Of a stretch of 64,000 nt of DNA, positions 1 to 9,740 are shown piece by piece. Location of the stretch: assembly GCF_003850565.1 (NCBI RefSeq), contig NZ_CP027706.1, positions 4,464,001 to 4,528,000 on the forward strand, given 5' to 3'. The stretch is from Pseudomonas sessilinigenes (GTDB lineage Bacteria > Pseudomonadota > Gammaproteobacteria > Pseudomonadales > Pseudomonadaceae). Below the pieces are notes generated by a model. It was given only the letters and a program-made list of their open reading frames with translations, did not search any database and was not told the DNA's origin. The position numbers were made by a program, and so were the translations under genes. Each line of letters begins with the position of its first letter. Position 1 is the first letter of the stretch.

Positions 1-1
1 C

Positions 2-490
2 CTGGCCGCGGCCCGTCATGTGGGCGTGGTGCCGGCCATGGGCATCGCTGCGCTGAGCGCTTTCAAGAGTGTGAAGCGGCGTATGGAGAAAGTCGCCCAG
101 GTGCATGGCGTGACCATCTACGATGACTTCGCCCACCACCCGACGGCCATCGCCACCACCCTGGATGGCTTGCGCAAGCGCGTCGGCGAGGCGCCGGTGA
201 TCGCCATCATCGAGCCGCGCTCCAACTCCATGAAGTTGGGCGCCCACCGTGATGGCCTGCCGGAAAGCGTCAACCAGGCCGACCAGGTGATCTGGTACGC
301 GCCACCCAACCTGGGCTGGGACCTGGCGGCCACGGCGGCCCAGTGCACGGTGCCGTCGATCGTCAGCGATTCGCTGGACGGCATCATCGAGCGAGTGAAG
401 AGCCAGGCCAAGCCCGGGACCCAGGTGGTGATCATGAGCAATGGCGGCTTTGGCGGCCTGCACGGCAAGCTGGCCGAGGCGCTGCAATGA
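2..490 (+). CDS. mpl: UDP-N-acetylmuramate:L-Ala-gamma-D-Glu-meso-DAP ligase, C-terminal part
   Basis: This is the 3' end of a Mur-ligase family gene whose start lies outside the window; about 162 codons are visible. Mpl reattaches recycled murein tripeptide to UDP-MurNAc in the cytoplasm. The fragment is the C-terminal ligase domain and has the conserved motif DDFAHHPTA (visible residues about 40-48) and the glycine-rich [11 protein letters not shown] near the end. The stop codon overlaps the ubiX start (ATGA), an order usual in Pseudomonas. MurC is the alternative within the family, but the DDFAHHPTA form and the ubiX neighbour favour Mpl. Confidence 0.9.
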   Translation: MAAARHVGVVPAMGIAALSAFKSVKRRMEKVAQVHGVTIYDDFAHHPTAIATTLDGLRKRVGEAPVIAIIEPRSNSMKLGAHRDGLPESVNQADQVIWYAPPNLGWDLAATAAQCTVPSIVSDSLDGIIERVKSQAKPGTQVVIMSNGGFGGLHGKLAEALQ

Positions 491-1119
491 GCAACGGCCC
501 GGAACGCATCACCCTGGCCATGACTGGCGCCTCTGGTGCCCAGTATGGCCTGCGCCTGCTCGACTGCCTGGTGCGCGAGGACCGAGAGGTGCATTTCCTG
601 ATCTCCAAGGCCGCGCAATTGGTGATGGCCACCGAGACCGATGTCACCCTACCGGCCAAGCCGCAGCTGATGCAGGCGTTCCTGACCGAGTACACCGGGG
701 CGGCGGCGGGGCAGATCCGGGTCTACGGCAAGGAGGACTGGATGTCGCCGGTGGCTTCGGGCTCCGGCTCACCGGCCGCGATGGTGGTGGTGCCTTGCTC
801 TACCGGCACCCTGTCGGCGATTGCCACCGGCGCCTGCAACAACCTGATCGAACGGGCTGCGGACGTTACGCTCAAGGAGCGCCGTCAGCTGATCCTGGTG
901 CCGCGCGAGGCGCCGTACTCCAGTATTCACCTGGAGCACATGCTCAAGCTGTCGAACCTGGGCGTGACCATCCTGCCGGCCTCGCCGGGTTTCTATCACC
1001 AGCCCCAGACCATCGATGACCTGGTGGACTTCGTGGTGGCGCGGATTCTCAACCTGCTGAATATTCCCCAGGACATGCTGCCCCGCTGGGGCGAACATCA
1101 CTTGAGCAGTGATGAGTAG
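487..1119 (+). CDS. ubiX: Flavin prenyltransferase UbiX
   Basis: A 210-residue flavoprotein that prenylates FMN to make the cofactor of the UbiD decarboxylase in ubiquinone synthesis. The N-terminal flavin-binding motif [10 protein letters not shown] (about residues 10-19) and the later [11 protein letters not shown] segment are typical of the family, and the length is normal. The ATG overlaps the mpl stop, so the two are probably translationally coupled. The 3' end overlaps the next lipoprotein gene by a few bases. Confidence 0.95.
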   Translation: MSNGPERITLAMTGASGAQYGLRLLDCLVREDREVHFLISKAAQLVMATETDVTLPAKPQLMQAFLTEYTGAAAGQIRVYGKEDWMSPVASGSGSPAAMVVVPCSTGTLSAIATGACNNLIERAADVTLKERRQLILVPREAPYSSIHLEHMLKLSNLGVTILPASPGFYHQPQTIDDLVDFVVARILNLLNIPQDMLPRWGEHHLSSDE

Positions 1120-1399
1120 AGCCCTGCTGCTGTTGCTGGCCGCCCTGCAGTTGGGCGGCTGCGCCACGGCCCGGACCCTGGATGCGGCGAAGCCCGGGGC
1201 TGCGGTGGTGTACTCGGGGACGCGCCTGGATCTGTATGCCCTGCAGGGCGGATGCTGTCCCCAGGATCGCTTTGGTGCCGAGGCGCCGAGGTATCCGGGC
1301 CTGGACCTGCCGGCCAGCGCTGTGCTCGATACGTTGCTCTTGCCGCTGTCGGTGCTGACGGTGTTGGGCGTGGGGTTCAGGGCTACCGGCGGGTTGTAG
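1112..1399 (+). CDS. Small YceK/YidQ-like lipoprotein (DUF1375)
   Basis: A 95-residue protein with an N-terminal hydrophobic segment ending in a clear lipobox (LGGC, Cys about residue 17), so it is probably an envelope lipoprotein. The body resembles the YceK/YidQ family: a short [10 protein letters not shown] segment, a Cys pair, and a hydrophobic stretch near the end that contains [14 protein letters not shown] three bases upstream of the chosen ATG is an alternative start. It overlaps the ubiX stop codon and probably shares its transcript. Function is not known for the family. Confidence 0.75.
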   Translation: MSRALLLLLAALQLGGCATARTLDAAKPGAAVVYSGTRLDLYALQGGCCPQDRFGAEAPRYPGLDLPASAVLDTLLLPLSVLTVLGVGFRATGGL

Positions 1400-1446
1400 G
1401 GGGAGTTGCCAGGCCGCCTCCTGCGGAGCTTGCCTGGCGCAGCCGA

Positions 1447-2088
1447 TCATTTGCCCAGCTTGCGCAACTCGTCGGACTCCACCACCCGGGTGCCACTCTG
1501 TTCTTCCAGGGCCAGGCGCCACATGGCTCGAGCCAACTGGCAGGCTTCGATGCCGCGATATTTGCCCGGGATCAGCCGCGATAGTGGACCGACCAACTGC
1601 TCGCCAAGACGCGGTTCGACCCGGTCTCCGAGCAATAGGGAAGGCCGGCAGATGGTCAATTGCGGCCAGCCCTGGCGCTTCAGCGCCTCTTCCATCTCGC
1701 CCTTGACCCGGTTGTAGAAAATCGACGACTTGGGATCGGCGCCCAGGGCGCTGACCACAACCAGGTGTCGCGCACCCATTTCCAGGGCGCGCTTGGCGAA
1801 AGTCACGACCAGGTCCAGGTCCACGGCGCGAAAGGCGGCTTCGGAGCCGGCTTGCTTGATGGTGGTGCCCAGGCAGCAAAAGGCGATTTCCACCTTGCCG
1901 GTCAGCTGCGGCAGGACGGTTGCAGGGTCGCCGACCGGGTTTTCCAGTCGTGGGTGCTCGCTCAACGGGCGCCTGCTGGGGGCCAGGACCCGGCTGATGG
2001 TGGGCTCGTTGAGCAGGCGGTCGAGCAATTGCTCCCCGGTCAGGCCAGAGGCGCCGGCGAGCAGGATGTGCTGTGGCGTCAAGTACAT
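1447..2088 (-). CDS. NAD(P)-binding Rossmann-fold protein (atypical SDR, HTATIP2/YwnB-like)
   Basis: A protein of about 213 residues with an N-terminal dinucleotide-binding motif ([10 protein letters not shown]) and the atypical-SDR features VVVSALGAD and a YNRVKGEME Tyr-x3-Lys pair. The family includes NAD(P)H-binding reductases and epimerase-like proteins; the substrate cannot be told. The ATG at 2088 is preferred over the one at 2094 because an AAGGGGGAA ribosome-binding site lies 7-8 bases before it and only about 2 bases before the other. It follows the MORN/C13 gene by about 27 bases and is probably cotranscribed with it. Confidence 0.8.
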   Translation of the reverse strand: MYLTPQHILLAGASGLTGEQLLDRLLNEPTISRVLAPSRRPLSEHPRLENPVGDPATVLPQLTGKVEIAFCCLGTTIKQAGSEAAFRAVDLDLVVTFAKRALEMGARHLVVVSALGADPKSSIFYNRVKGEMEEALKRQGWPQLTICRPSLLLGDRVEPRLGEQLVGPLSRLIPGKYRGIEACQLARAMWRLALEEQSGTRVVESDELRKLGK

Positions 2089-2115
2089 AGTCATTCCCCC
2101 TTGATACTTTCCAGC

Positions 2116-3834
2116 TTAGTTGCCTTGTGCTTCCTTGCTGCTGATAGAGACACTCTGCAGGGCTTTTCGTGCCTGCTGCTTGCGTAGTTGCTGCCAGTGG
2201 GCGATGACCCCCTTGGGGGCCCAGATCTGTGGCTCGGACGGGTCGAAGTTGTCCGCCTGCTCGCGCTCGGCCACGCTCGCCTTGGCCAGCATGAAGGCGT
2301 GCTCCAGGTCATCGGTCTGGTTCAGCGCCTGGGCGAACAGGGCGTCTCCGAAGTAGGTGAAGTCGGCTTCTTCCGAGCAGCCGAAGGATACCCGGTCCGC
2401 CTTTGAGGCGGTCATGACCAGGGTTCGTTCATCCTTGAGGGCCGGGATGAAACCGCCAGAGTAGCAAGCCGAGATGACCACGATCTTGTCGCGATTCTTC
2501 AAGGGCGCCAGGGCATTGGCCAGCTCGTCGGCGGGCAGGTCGGCCAGCTCCAGGCGTGGTTGGTCGAGCACCAGTTCATGTTCGCTGGTGCCGTGGCTGG
2601 TGAGGTAGATGAATACCAGGTCTTCGGGCCCGCTGCGTTCGGCCAGGACCTGGGCCGCGCGGCGCAGGTTTTCCCGGGTGGCCATGGGGCGGTTCATCAT
2701 GTGGTCGCGGTGGTTCACCAGGCGGATCTGGCCATAGGCGCCGAAACGGCTGGCGAGCATGTTGCTGACATAGTCGGCTTCACGCAGGAATACGCTCTGC
2801 TTGCCATCGCCGGCCAGGGTCAGGCTGTAGAGCTCGATGGCTGGGGTCGAGGCCGGCACGGCATCGAGGGCTTCCTTGAGTAGGCGGCCCTGGTTCAGCA
2901 GGGCCGTTTCCAGGGGGTCGGGGAGCAGCTTGCCATCGGCATCGCGAACCCGCAGGCCGTTGTTCCACACACCGCTTTGCACGCTGCCGTCGCGTAGCAC
3001 CAGGACCCCGTGCCCCTGATAGTTGTCGCTGTCGAATCCACCGACATAGAAGCTGCCATCGCTGAGGTTCAGGCGCCCCTCGCCGCTGAAACGCCAGTCG
3101 CTGAAGGTACCGAGGTAGTGGCTGCCATCGGCGCCGATCAGCTCACCCTTGCCGCCCAAGGCTCCGTCCTTGAACTGACCGATCCATACATCGCCGTCGG
3201 AGTTTTCATAGCGGCCTTTGCCATTGAGCTGGTTGTGCTTGAAACCGCCGACGTAGATATCGCCTTCGGCACTGTTGAACGTGCCATTGCCTTCGAGTTG
3301 ACCGTCGACGAAGTGGCCGCTGAACTGGTTGCCGCTGGAGTCGCTGCGCTGGCCTTCGCCATTGGGCTTGCCCTTGGCGAACTGGCCCTGGTACTGGCTG
3401 CCGTCGTCCAGTTCCAGGCGCCCCAGGCCCGAATACAGGTCGGCCTTGAACTCGCCCCGATAGGTCATGCCGTCTTCTTTGAGGGTGCCTTCGCCGTCAC
3501 GGCGCCCGAGCTTGAAGCCGCCACTGTAGCTGCTGTTCTTGGTGGTCAGGGTGCCTTGCCCATGGAACAACCCCTGCTGGAACAGGCCTCGATAGACTTC
3601 GCCGTTGCTACCGTGCCATTCCCCTTGCCCGTGCCATTGCCCCTTGTCGAACTGACCGGCATACCAGCTGCCATTGGGGTAGTCGATGCGGCCCTGGCCC
3701 TGCAACAGACCGTTGACCAGGTCGCCACGATAGCGTCCGCCATCCGGTAGGCGGGCATCGGGCGGCAACAGTGATTCGCCATCACCGCAAGCGCTGAGCA
3801 GGAGGGTCAAAACCAGGGGGACAAATGGGCGCAT
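2116..3834 (-). CDS. MORN-repeat lipoprotein with C-terminal C13 (legumain/caspase-like) cysteine peptidase domain
   Basis: A 572-residue protein. Residues 1-16 are a lipoprotein signal ending in LLSAC. Residues about 34-295 contain roughly eleven MORN repeats (pattern Y-x-G-x-F-x(n)-G-x-G). A linker follows, then residues about 335-545 form a peptidase C13 fold with the expected dyad: His414 in LTSHG after a hydrophobic strand and Cys457 in VVISACYSGG. It is therefore probably an envelope-anchored clan CD protease carrying a MORN scaffold. Substrate and role are unknown. It is upstream of and codirectional with the NAD(P)-binding gene. Confidence 0.88.
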   Translation of the reverse strand: MRPFVPLVLTLLLSACGDGESLLPPDARLPDGGRYRGDLVNGLLQGQGRIDYPNGSWYAGQFDKGQWHGQGEWHGSNGEVYRGLFQQGLFHGQGTLTTKNSSYSGGFKLGRRDGEGTLKEDGMTYRGEFKADLYSGLGRLELDDGSQYQGQFAKGKPNGEGQRSDSSGNQFSGHFVDGQLEGNGTFNSAEGDIYVGGFKHNQLNGKGRYENSDGDVWIGQFKDGALGGKGELIGADGSHYLGTFSDWRFSGEGRLNLSDGSFYVGGFDSDNYQGHGVLVLRDGSVQSGVWNNGLRVRDADGKLLPDPLETALLNQGRLLKEALDAVPASTPAIELYSLTLAGDGKQSVFLREADYVSNMLASRFGAYGQIRLVNHRDHMMNRPMATRENLRRAAQVLAERSGPEDLVFIYLTSHGTSEHELVLDQPRLELADLPADELANALAPLKNRDKIVVISACYSGGFIPALKDERTLVMTASKADRVSFGCSEEADFTYFGDALFAQALNQTDDLEHAFMLAKASVAEREQADNFDPSEPQIWAPKGVIAHWQQLRKQQARKALQSVSISSKEAQGN

Positions 3835-3896
3835 AACGGGTTCCGGATGATTAGGGGTCCGAGTATGCCGTAGCCGTGTGCCTTATATATAGAGAG

Positions 3897-3930
3897 CCTG
3901 AGCGAAACAGCGTGATGCGTTTCGCTCAGG
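3897..3930 (-). terminator. Hairpin downstream of the MaoC gene
   Basis: A perfect 12-bp inverted repeat (CCTGAGCGAAAC / GTTTCGCTCAGG) with a 10-base loop lies 6 bases beyond the MaoC stop codon. In the reverse direction it is followed by an AU-rich but not U-only tract, so it is a probable rather than certain intrinsic terminator. Confidence 0.6.
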
Positions 3931-3936
3931 GGTGCA

Positions 3937-4392
3937 TCAGACGAAGCAGAGTGACAGGGGCTCAGCGATATAGGCCGGTTTTTCCTGGCCTTCGATTTCC
4001 AGGGTGACGCTGGCCTTGAGCAGCCATTGGCCGGGTTTCTTCTCGGTCGCGTCCACCAGGTCGACCTTGAGCCGCACCTTGGAGTCGACCTTCACCGGCT
4101 GGATGAAACGCACGCTGTCCAGGCCATAGTTGATCGCCATTTTCAGCCCCTGGGGCAGTACCAGGATGTCCTCCATCAGCTTCGGAATCAGCGACAGGGT
4201 CAGGAAACCGTGGGCGATGGTGCTGCCAAATGGCGTCTGTGCGGCCTTGGCCGGGTCGACGTGAATGAACTGGAAGTCACCGGTGGCTTCGGCAAACAGG
4301 TTGATACGCTCCTGGTCGATAGTGAGCCATGCGGAACGACCCAGTTCCTTTCCAACATAATCCTTGAGCTCTGCAACAGGAACATAGGGCAT
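3937..4392 (-). CDS. MaoC-family (R)-specific enoyl-CoA hydratase/dehydratase
   Basis: A 151-residue single hot-dog domain protein. The active-site segment (FAEATGDFQFIHVDPAKA, then TIAHGFLTLSL) has the Asp/His pair of MaoC-type hydratases, which hydrate trans-2-enoyl-CoA to (R)-3-hydroxyacyl-CoA. The start is the internal Met before PYVPVAELKD, because AGGAGAG lies at a good distance upstream and homologues begin there. It stands alone between a terminator hairpin and the divergent CidA-like gene. Confidence 0.88.
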   Translation of the reverse strand: MPYVPVAELKDYVGKELGRSAWLTIDQERINLFAEATGDFQFIHVDPAKAAQTPFGSTIAHGFLTLSLIPKLMEDILVLPQGLKMAINYGLDSVRFIQPVKVDSKVRLKVDLVDATEKKPGQWLLKASVTLEIEGQEKPAYIAEPLSLCFV

Positions 4393-4570
4393 TGACACTC
4401 TCCTTGGTTCAACGATTTTTGGTGATCGATGCGGTGTTTCACGGTCCGAAACTTCCACTGTAGATCATCATGGTGATCCGGCTCGGTAAAGATCCATGCT
4501 TTTGGCGAATGCCGGTTCATCGCGCCTGCGTGCTTATAATGCGCGACGGGATCTGGCTGGAGAGGGCGGT

Positions 4571-4933
4571 ATGTTGTTACGCGGTTTGACATGGCTGGTG
4601 CTGTTCCAACTGCTCGGGACGGCGCTCAATCATCTGCTGTTGCCCGTATTGCCGGGGCCGATCATCGGCCTGCTATTGCTGCTGGTGTTCCTGGTCGTGC
4701 GCGGTGAAGTGGGCGAGCCGTTGAACCAGGCGGCCGGCAGTCTGTTGCGTTATCTACCACTGTTGCTGGTACCGCCTGCTGTCGGGGTGATGGTCTACGC
4801 CCGGGATATCGCTGCGGACTTCTGGGCCATCGCCGGGGCGCTGGTGCTGTCGCTGGTGCTTTCCATGGCCTTTGCCGGAGTGCTGATGCAGCGCCTGGTC
4901 AAGCGCCAGGCTCGCCGGGAGGAGCGCCCATGA
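4571..4933 (+). CDS. CidA/LrgA-family small membrane protein
   Basis: A 120-residue protein with four predicted membrane segments and the family signature LPGPIIGLLLLL near residues 32-43. CidA/LrgA proteins are holin-like inner-membrane proteins paired with CidB/LrgB and linked to murein hydrolase control or export of small metabolites. The ATG at 4571 follows GGAGAGGGCGG. It overlaps the next gene by ATGA, which suggests the two form one complex. Confidence 0.9.
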   Translation: MLLRGLTWLVLFQLLGTALNHLLLPVLPGPIIGLLLLLVFLVVRGEVGEPLNQAAGSLLRYLPLLLVPPAVGVMVYARDIAADFWAIAGALVLSLVLSMAFAGVLMQRLVKRQARREERP

Positions 4934-5646
4934 GTTTCGATTGGCAGGGGGCCTGGGCCGCGGTCATCCACCATCCGCTGTTTGGCATCGGTATCACCCT
5001 CGGGGCCTATCAACTGGTGCTGGCGGCATTCGAAAAGACTCGCTGGATGTTCCTGCAGCCGGTGCTGGTATCGATGCTGCTGGTGATCGGGGTACTGCTC
5101 GGTTGTGGGTTGAGCTATGCCGAGTACCGCAAGAGCACCGAGATCCTGAGCATTCTCCTGGGGCCGGCTACAGTCGCCCTGGCGGTGCCGCTGTACCTCA
5201 ACCTGCGACGTATCCGCCAGTTGTTCTGGCCGATATTTACTACGCTGGTGGTGGGTGGGGTTCTGGCCACTAGCCTGGGCGTGTTGCTTGGGTGGTGGTT
5301 CGGTGCCGAGCACATGATCCTCATGACCATGGCACCCAAGTCGGTTACCTCACCGATCGCCATGCTGGTGGCCGAGCAGATCGGCGGGGTAGCGGCACTG
5401 GCCGCGGTGTTCGTGCTGATCACGGGCGTGATTGGTGCGATTTTCGGCCCCGGCCTGCTCGATCGCCTGGGAGTCCGGGCACCCGAGGCCCGGGGCATGG
5501 CGCTGGGCATGACGGCACACGCCGTGGGCACGTCGGTGGCCCTGCAAGAAAGTGAGGAGTGCGGCGCCTTTGCCGCGCTGGCGATGAGTCTGATGGGCGT
5601 GGCCACGGCAGTCCTGCTGCCATTGGCGGTGTCGTTGCTGGTTTGA
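4930..5646 (+). CDS. CidB/LrgB-family membrane protein
   Basis: A 238-residue inner-membrane protein with about seven hydrophobic segments and the family motif MAPKSVTSPIAM (about residues 135-146) followed by HAVGTS. It is the partner of the preceding CidA/LrgA-like protein. Whether the pair acts in autolysis or in transport cannot be decided from sequence; no LytSR or CidR regulator is nearby. Confidence 0.9.
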   Translation: MSFDWQGAWAAVIHHPLFGIGITLGAYQLVLAAFEKTRWMFLQPVLVSMLLVIGVLLGCGLSYAEYRKSTEILSILLGPATVALAVPLYLNLRRIRQLFWPIFTTLVVGGVLATSLGVLLGWWFGAEHMILMTMAPKSVTSPIAMLVAEQIGGVAALAAVFVLITGVIGAIFGPGLLDRLGVRAPEARGMALGMTAHAVGTSVALQESEECGAFAALAMSLMGVATAVLLPLAVSLLV

Positions 5647-5657
5647 GGATGGATGTC

Positions 5658-6248
5658 ATGAGTCTGCCGCTGTTCCCCTTGAATACCGTGCTGTTTCCCG
5701 ACTGCATTCTGGACTTGCAGATCTTCGAAGCTCGCTACCTGGACATGATCGGCCGCTGCATGAAGCAGGGGAGCGGGTTCGGTGTGGTGTGCATCCTGGA
5801 GGGCGCGGAAACTGGTGTGGCTGCCCCAGGTTATGCCCAGGTAGGTTGCGAGGCACTGATTACCGACTTCCACCAGCAGGACAATGGCTTGCTGGGCATT
5901 CGGGTCAAGGGCGGGCGGCGCTTTCGTGTCCTTGGTAGCGAGGTGCAGAAGGATCAGTTGGTCGTGGCCCAGGTCCGCTGGCTGGATGAGGCAGCGGAGC
6001 AGCCATTGAAGGAAGACGACGCCGACCTGGTGGCGCTGCTCAAGGCCCTGGCCGAGCATCCGATGGTCGAGGCCCTGGACATGGGCGTCGAGGCCGCAGG
6101 GCAACAGTCACTGGCCAATCAACTGGCGTACCTGTTGCCCTTTTCCGAACTGGACAAGATCGATCTGCTGCAACTGGACGATCCACAGCAGCGTCTGGAT
6201 GCCATTCAACTGCTATTGGATGAGTTGCAAGGTGAGCTCTTCGCCTGA
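5658..6248 (+). CDS. LON N-terminal substrate-binding domain protein
   Basis: A protein of about 196 residues made only of the domain found at the N terminus of Lon protease; motifs LPLFPLNTVLFP and LQIFEARYLDM are plain. There is no AAA+ or peptidase part, so it is not a protease. The ATG at 5658 is preferred over 5649 because GAGG lies 9 bases upstream. It follows the CidB-like gene by 11 bases and may be in the same operon. Its role is unknown. Confidence 0.85.
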   Translation: MSLPLFPLNTVLFPDCILDLQIFEARYLDMIGRCMKQGSGFGVVCILEGAETGVAAPGYAQVGCEALITDFHQQDNGLLGIRVKGGRRFRVLGSEVQKDQLVVAQVRWLDEAAEQPLKEDDADLVALLKALAEHPMVEALDMGVEAAGQQSLANQLAYLLPFSELDKIDLLQLDDPQQRLDAIQLLLDELQGELFA

Positions 6249-6267
6249 GCCACACTTTCCCGGCGAC

Positions 6268-7584
6268 TCAATAGGCGTAGCGCAGCAGCGCTTGCGGCAA
6301 ATGTCGCATCGACATGAAGGCACACAGCAGCACCATCACTGGCAGCACCAGCCACCAGGCCTTGGCCGGCATCGGCTTGAGCGGGGCCTGCCACTGGACC
6401 AGGGTCAGGCTGGCGGCACAGACGCAGGCTGCGAGCATTGCCCCGGCAAAAATGTCGGTCGGCCAATGAGCTCCCAGATAAACCCGTGACAGGGCGATCG
6501 ACATTGCCGGCAGGCAGCCCAGCAGCAGCCAGGTCAAGCGCATCCGCGGCGGTTGACCGCGGCCAGCCAGCACCGCGAGGGTCAGGAACAGGGCAAAGGA
6601 TCCGGAGGCGTGACCGCTGGGCATGCTGAAGCTGGCCAGCGGCTCGCTCAGCACTTCCGGGCGTATCCGGGCGAAGAACCACTTGCCGGCGGTATTGGCC
6701 AGTGCAGTGCACAGCAGCGTGGCGCCGGCGAACAACGCATGGCGCCACTGGCGCAGCAGCACCAGCAACAGGGTCAGGGCCGCGCTGATGATGAACATGG
6801 CGCGAAACTCGCCGATCTGGGTGACCATCACCATGATCCTGTCCAGTGCCGGGTCGCGGTGTTCCTGCACCAGGGCTATCAGCCCCTGGTCGAACTGGGC
6901 CAGGTGGGGGTAACCGATGAATAGCCCCAGCAGTAGCGCCAGGCTCAGGCCGGACATCAACAGGGTCGCCCGGCGATGGCGACGCAGGCTGCTGTTGACG
7001 CTCAGGCCGATCAATACCGCGAGGCTGCCGATGACCACGCCGGCCTGGGGCCAGAACCCTTCGGGCAGAGGCAGGCGAATGGCTGCGCCGGTGGCCCAGC
7101 CGGGCAGCAGGTAGGCCACCGACCAGCCTGCCGCAGCCAGCAGGCTGACGGCGAAGAACCGCGGGAACGGCATGTCGAACATGCCCGCCACCATCGGCAG
7201 CATTGGGCGCAGGGGGCCGATGAAGCGTCCAACCAGCAGGCTGGCAATGCCATAGCGCTGGAAATAGGCTTCGGCGCCGTTGATCCATTCAGGGTGCTGG
7301 CGCAGCCCTGGCAAGCGGCGGATGCGCTGGTGGAAGCGACGTCCCAGCAGGTAGGACGTGACATCGCCCAGGATGCCGGCGGCGAAGCCCAGCAGCAGGG
7401 TCTCGCCCAACGACAAGGCGCCATTGCCTGCCAATACCGCGATAGCGAACAACAGTACGGTGCCGGGGACGATCAGGCCGGCGATGGCCAGGCACTCCAC
7501 GAACGCGACGATAAATACCGCGGCTGCCAGCCACTGTGGGTTGCCGCTTAGCCAGGCGGTCACGCTGTCGAGCCATGGGCCCAT
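6268..7584 (-). CDS. DedA-family / PAP2 phosphatase fusion protein
   Basis: A 438-residue membrane protein with two domains. Residues about 1-190 are a DedA (SNARE-associated) module with the GRFIGPLRPMLP motif. Residues about 230-430 are a PAP2 phosphatase module with the three conserved blocks: KWFFARIRPE, SMPSGHASGS and SRVYLGAHWPTD. DedA proteins move undecaprenyl phosphate or other lipids, and PAP2 enzymes remove phosphate from lipid pyrophosphates, so a role in lipid-carrier recycling is a fair inference. It converges with the LON-domain gene. Confidence 0.88.
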   Translation of the reverse strand: MGPWLDSVTAWLSGNPQWLAAAVFIVAFVECLAIAGLIVPGTVLLFAIAVLAGNGALSLGETLLLGFAAGILGDVTSYLLGRRFHQRIRRLPGLRQHPEWINGAEAYFQRYGIASLLVGRFIGPLRPMLPMVAGMFDMPFPRFFAVSLLAAAGWSVAYLLPGWATGAAIRLPLPEGFWPQAGVVIGSLAVLIGLSVNSSLRRHRRATLLMSGLSLALLLGLFIGYPHLAQFDQGLIALVQEHRDPALDRIMVMVTQIGEFRAMFIISAALTLLLVLLRQWRHALFAGATLLCTALANTAGKWFFARIRPEVLSEPLASFSMPSGHASGSFALFLTLAVLAGRGQPPRMRLTWLLLGCLPAMSIALSRVYLGAHWPTDIFAGAMLAACVCAASLTLVQWQAPLKPMPAKAWWLVLPVMVLLCAFMSMRHLPQALLRYAY

Positions 7585-7622
7585 AGATTCAACTCCATTG
7601 TCAGTATCGAGCGGTGATGGGG

Positions 7623-8309
7623 TCAGCCGAGGATGAGGTAGTCGCGGCCCTCGACCTGGCCCCGGCGCAACGGGTTCCGGGTGCAGTACGGCGCGTAGGC
7701 AGCGTCGACGAAACGGTACATCAGGTGTTCATCGCGGCCCTTGGGTATGCCCAGGCGGGTGCTTTGGATGATCTGCGGTACGGCGGCACCGACATCCTCG
7801 ACAAAGAGGGCTTCGTGATCGAAGCGTTTCGCATCCCATACTGGGACTTTCAGGCCGAGGGCCTTGCATAGCAGGGTCTGGCCGGCGCAGAGCTTCTGCG
7901 AGGGGCGCGGCTGGCCGCTGGCGTCCGGGTTGTTCAGTTGCATTTGCGCCAGGCTGGCAGGGCCGGAAATCTCGTCGACCCAGGGGTAGGCGGACTTGAT
8001 CAGCACGGCGTTGCCCGGGCCTTGGGCGCTGAAGTTCAGTGAGTCGCCGCCCCGGGCGTAGTACATATAGATGTGGCCGCCATCCAGAAACAACGCCTTA
8101 CGTTTTTCTGTGAAGCCGAGGGAGGCATGGCTGCCTTTTTCCTCGCAGTAATAGGCTTCAGTCTCGATAATGCGCACGGACAACCACAGGTCGCCGACTT
8201 TATGGCGGATGACCTTGCCCAGCAGCTCACGGGCCAGGAGCTGAGCATCACGGTCGAAAAAGCCATCAGGCAGGGCTTTGGGCAGTTTCGCAGAGGTCAG
8301 GATGGACAT
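7623..8309 (-). CDS. mpg: 3-methyladenine DNA glycosylase (AAG/MPG family)
   Basis: A 228-residue protein of the alkyladenine glycosylase family, which excises alkylated and deaminated purines. Visible family features are ARELLGKVI near the N terminus, the catalytic-region IIETEAYYCEEKGSHAS, MYYARGG with the DNA-inserting Tyr, and the C-terminal DYLILG. Normal length, single domain. It is divergent from proA with about 165 bases between. Confidence 0.85.
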   Translation of the reverse strand: MSILTSAKLPKALPDGFFDRDAQLLARELLGKVIRHKVGDLWLSVRIIETEAYYCEEKGSHASLGFTEKRKALFLDGGHIYMYYARGGDSLNFSAQGPGNAVLIKSAYPWVDEISGPASLAQMQLNNPDASGQPRPSQKLCAGQTLLCKALGLKVPVWDAKRFDHEALFVEDVGAAVPQIIQSTRLGIPKGRDEHLMYRFVDAAYAPYCTRNPLRRGQVEGRDYLILG

Positions 8310-8474
8310 GGTGGTGATGAGATGTGGTCAGAAAAGTGCCGGGATGATAACAACTCCAGGCTTAATTCAGGCTGAACTGCGAGTATTTCGACCATCCGCC
8401 CGTGACCGCTGTCCGTGGGCGGGCGCGACAGCTATAATCAGCCGCTTTCCTCTTTGCCAAGACCACACCAGACC

Positions 8475-9740
8475 ATGACTGAGTCCGTTCTTGACTACAT
8501 GACCCGTTTGGGTCGCGCTGCCCGCCAAGCTTCCCGGGTCATCGCCCGTGCCACCACCGCGCAGAAGAACCGTGCGCTGCTGGCGGCCGCCGATGCGCTG
8601 GACGCCGCGCGACCGGAACTGGCCGCGGCCAACGAACAGGACCTGGCCAATGGTCGGGCCAATGGTCTGGAGCCGGCCCTGCTGGACCGCCTGGCACTGA
8701 CTCCCGCGCGCATCGACGAGATGATCGAAGGCTTGCGCCAGGTGGCCAAGCTGCCTGACCCCATCGGTGAAATCCGTGACATGCGCTACCTGCCTTCAGG
8801 GATCCAGGTGGGCAAGATGCGTGTGCCGTTGGGTGTGATCGGCATCATCTACGAATCGCGTCCCAACGTGACCATCGACGCGGCGGCCCTGTGCCTGAAG
8901 TCCGGTAACGCCACCATCCTGCGTGGTGGCTCCGAAGCCATTCATTCCAATCGCGCCATCGCCACCTGCATCCAGCAGGGGTTGGCGGCGGCCGAGCTGC
9001 CAGCCCATGTGGTGCAGGTGGTGGAAACCACCGACCGCGCAGCGGTCGGCGCGTTGATCACCATGCCCGAGTTCGTCGACGTGATCGTGCCTCGTGGCGG
9101 CAAGAGCCTGATCGAACGGGTCAGCCGCGATGCCAGGGTGCCGGTGATCAAGCATCTGGATGGGGTCTGCCACGTATTCATCGATGTGGCAGCGGACCTG
9201 GACAAGGCCATTCGTATCGCCGACAACGCCAAGACCCAGCGCTACGCTCCGTGCAACACCATGGAGACGCTGCTGGTTCACGGGGCCATCGCCGAGCGCG
9301 TCCTGCCGCCTTTGGCCGCGATCTATCGCGACAAGGGGGTCGAGCTGCGAGGCTGCGAGCAGACGCGGTCGATCCTTGGGGCCGATGTACTGGAAGCCAC
9401 CGAAGAAGACTGGCGTACCGAGTACACCGCGCCGATCCTTTCTATTCGTGTAGTGGATGGCCTGGAGCAGGCCATCGAGCACATCAATACCTATGGTTCG
9501 CACCATACCGACTCCATCGTCACCGAGAACTTCACCGATGCCCGGCGCTTCCTCAACGAGGTGGACTCCAGTTCGGTGATGGTCAATGCCTCGACGCGTT
9601 TCGCCGATGGTTTCGAGTATGGCCTGGGCGCGGAGATCGGCATTTCCACCGACAAGCTGCACGCCCGTGGTCCTGTGGGCCTGGAAGGCCTGACCAGCGA
9701 GAAGTATGTGGTGTTCGGCGACGGTCACGTGCGTACTTGA
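8475..9740 (+). CDS. proA: Gamma-glutamyl phosphate reductase
   Basis: A 421-residue enzyme of proline synthesis that reduces glutamyl-5-phosphate with NADPH. The catalytic Cys is Cys260 in [10 protein letters not shown], and [13 protein letters not shown] is typical. The ATG at 8475 follows an unremarkable ribosome-binding region, but homologues begin at this position. Its stop overlaps the nadD start (TGATG), implying coupled translation. Confidence 0.96.
   Translation: MTESVLDYMTRLGRAARQASRVIARATTAQKNRALLAAADALDAARPELAAANEQDLANGRANGLEPALLDRLALTPARIDEMIEGLRQVAKLPDPIGEIRDMRYLPSGIQVGKMRVPLGVIGIIYESRPNVTIDAAALCLKSGNATILRGGSEAIHSNRAIATCIQQGLAAAELPAHVVQVVETTDRAAVGALITMPEFVDVIVPRGGKSLIERVSRDARVPVIKHLDGVCHVFIDVAADLDKAIRIADNAKTQRYAPCNTMETLLVHGAIAERVLPPLAAIYRDKGVELRGCEQTRSILGADVLEATEEDWRTEYTAPILSIRVVDGLEQAIEHINTYGSHHTDSIVTENFTDARRFLNEVDSSSVMVNASTRFADGFEYGLGAEIGISTDKLHARGPVGLEGLTSEKYVVFGDGHVRT

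Noticed and set aside
3010..3750. 246-codon repetitive Ala/Val-rich frame
   Set aside because: Its repeats mirror the MORN repeats encoded on the opposite strand, so it is a shadow.
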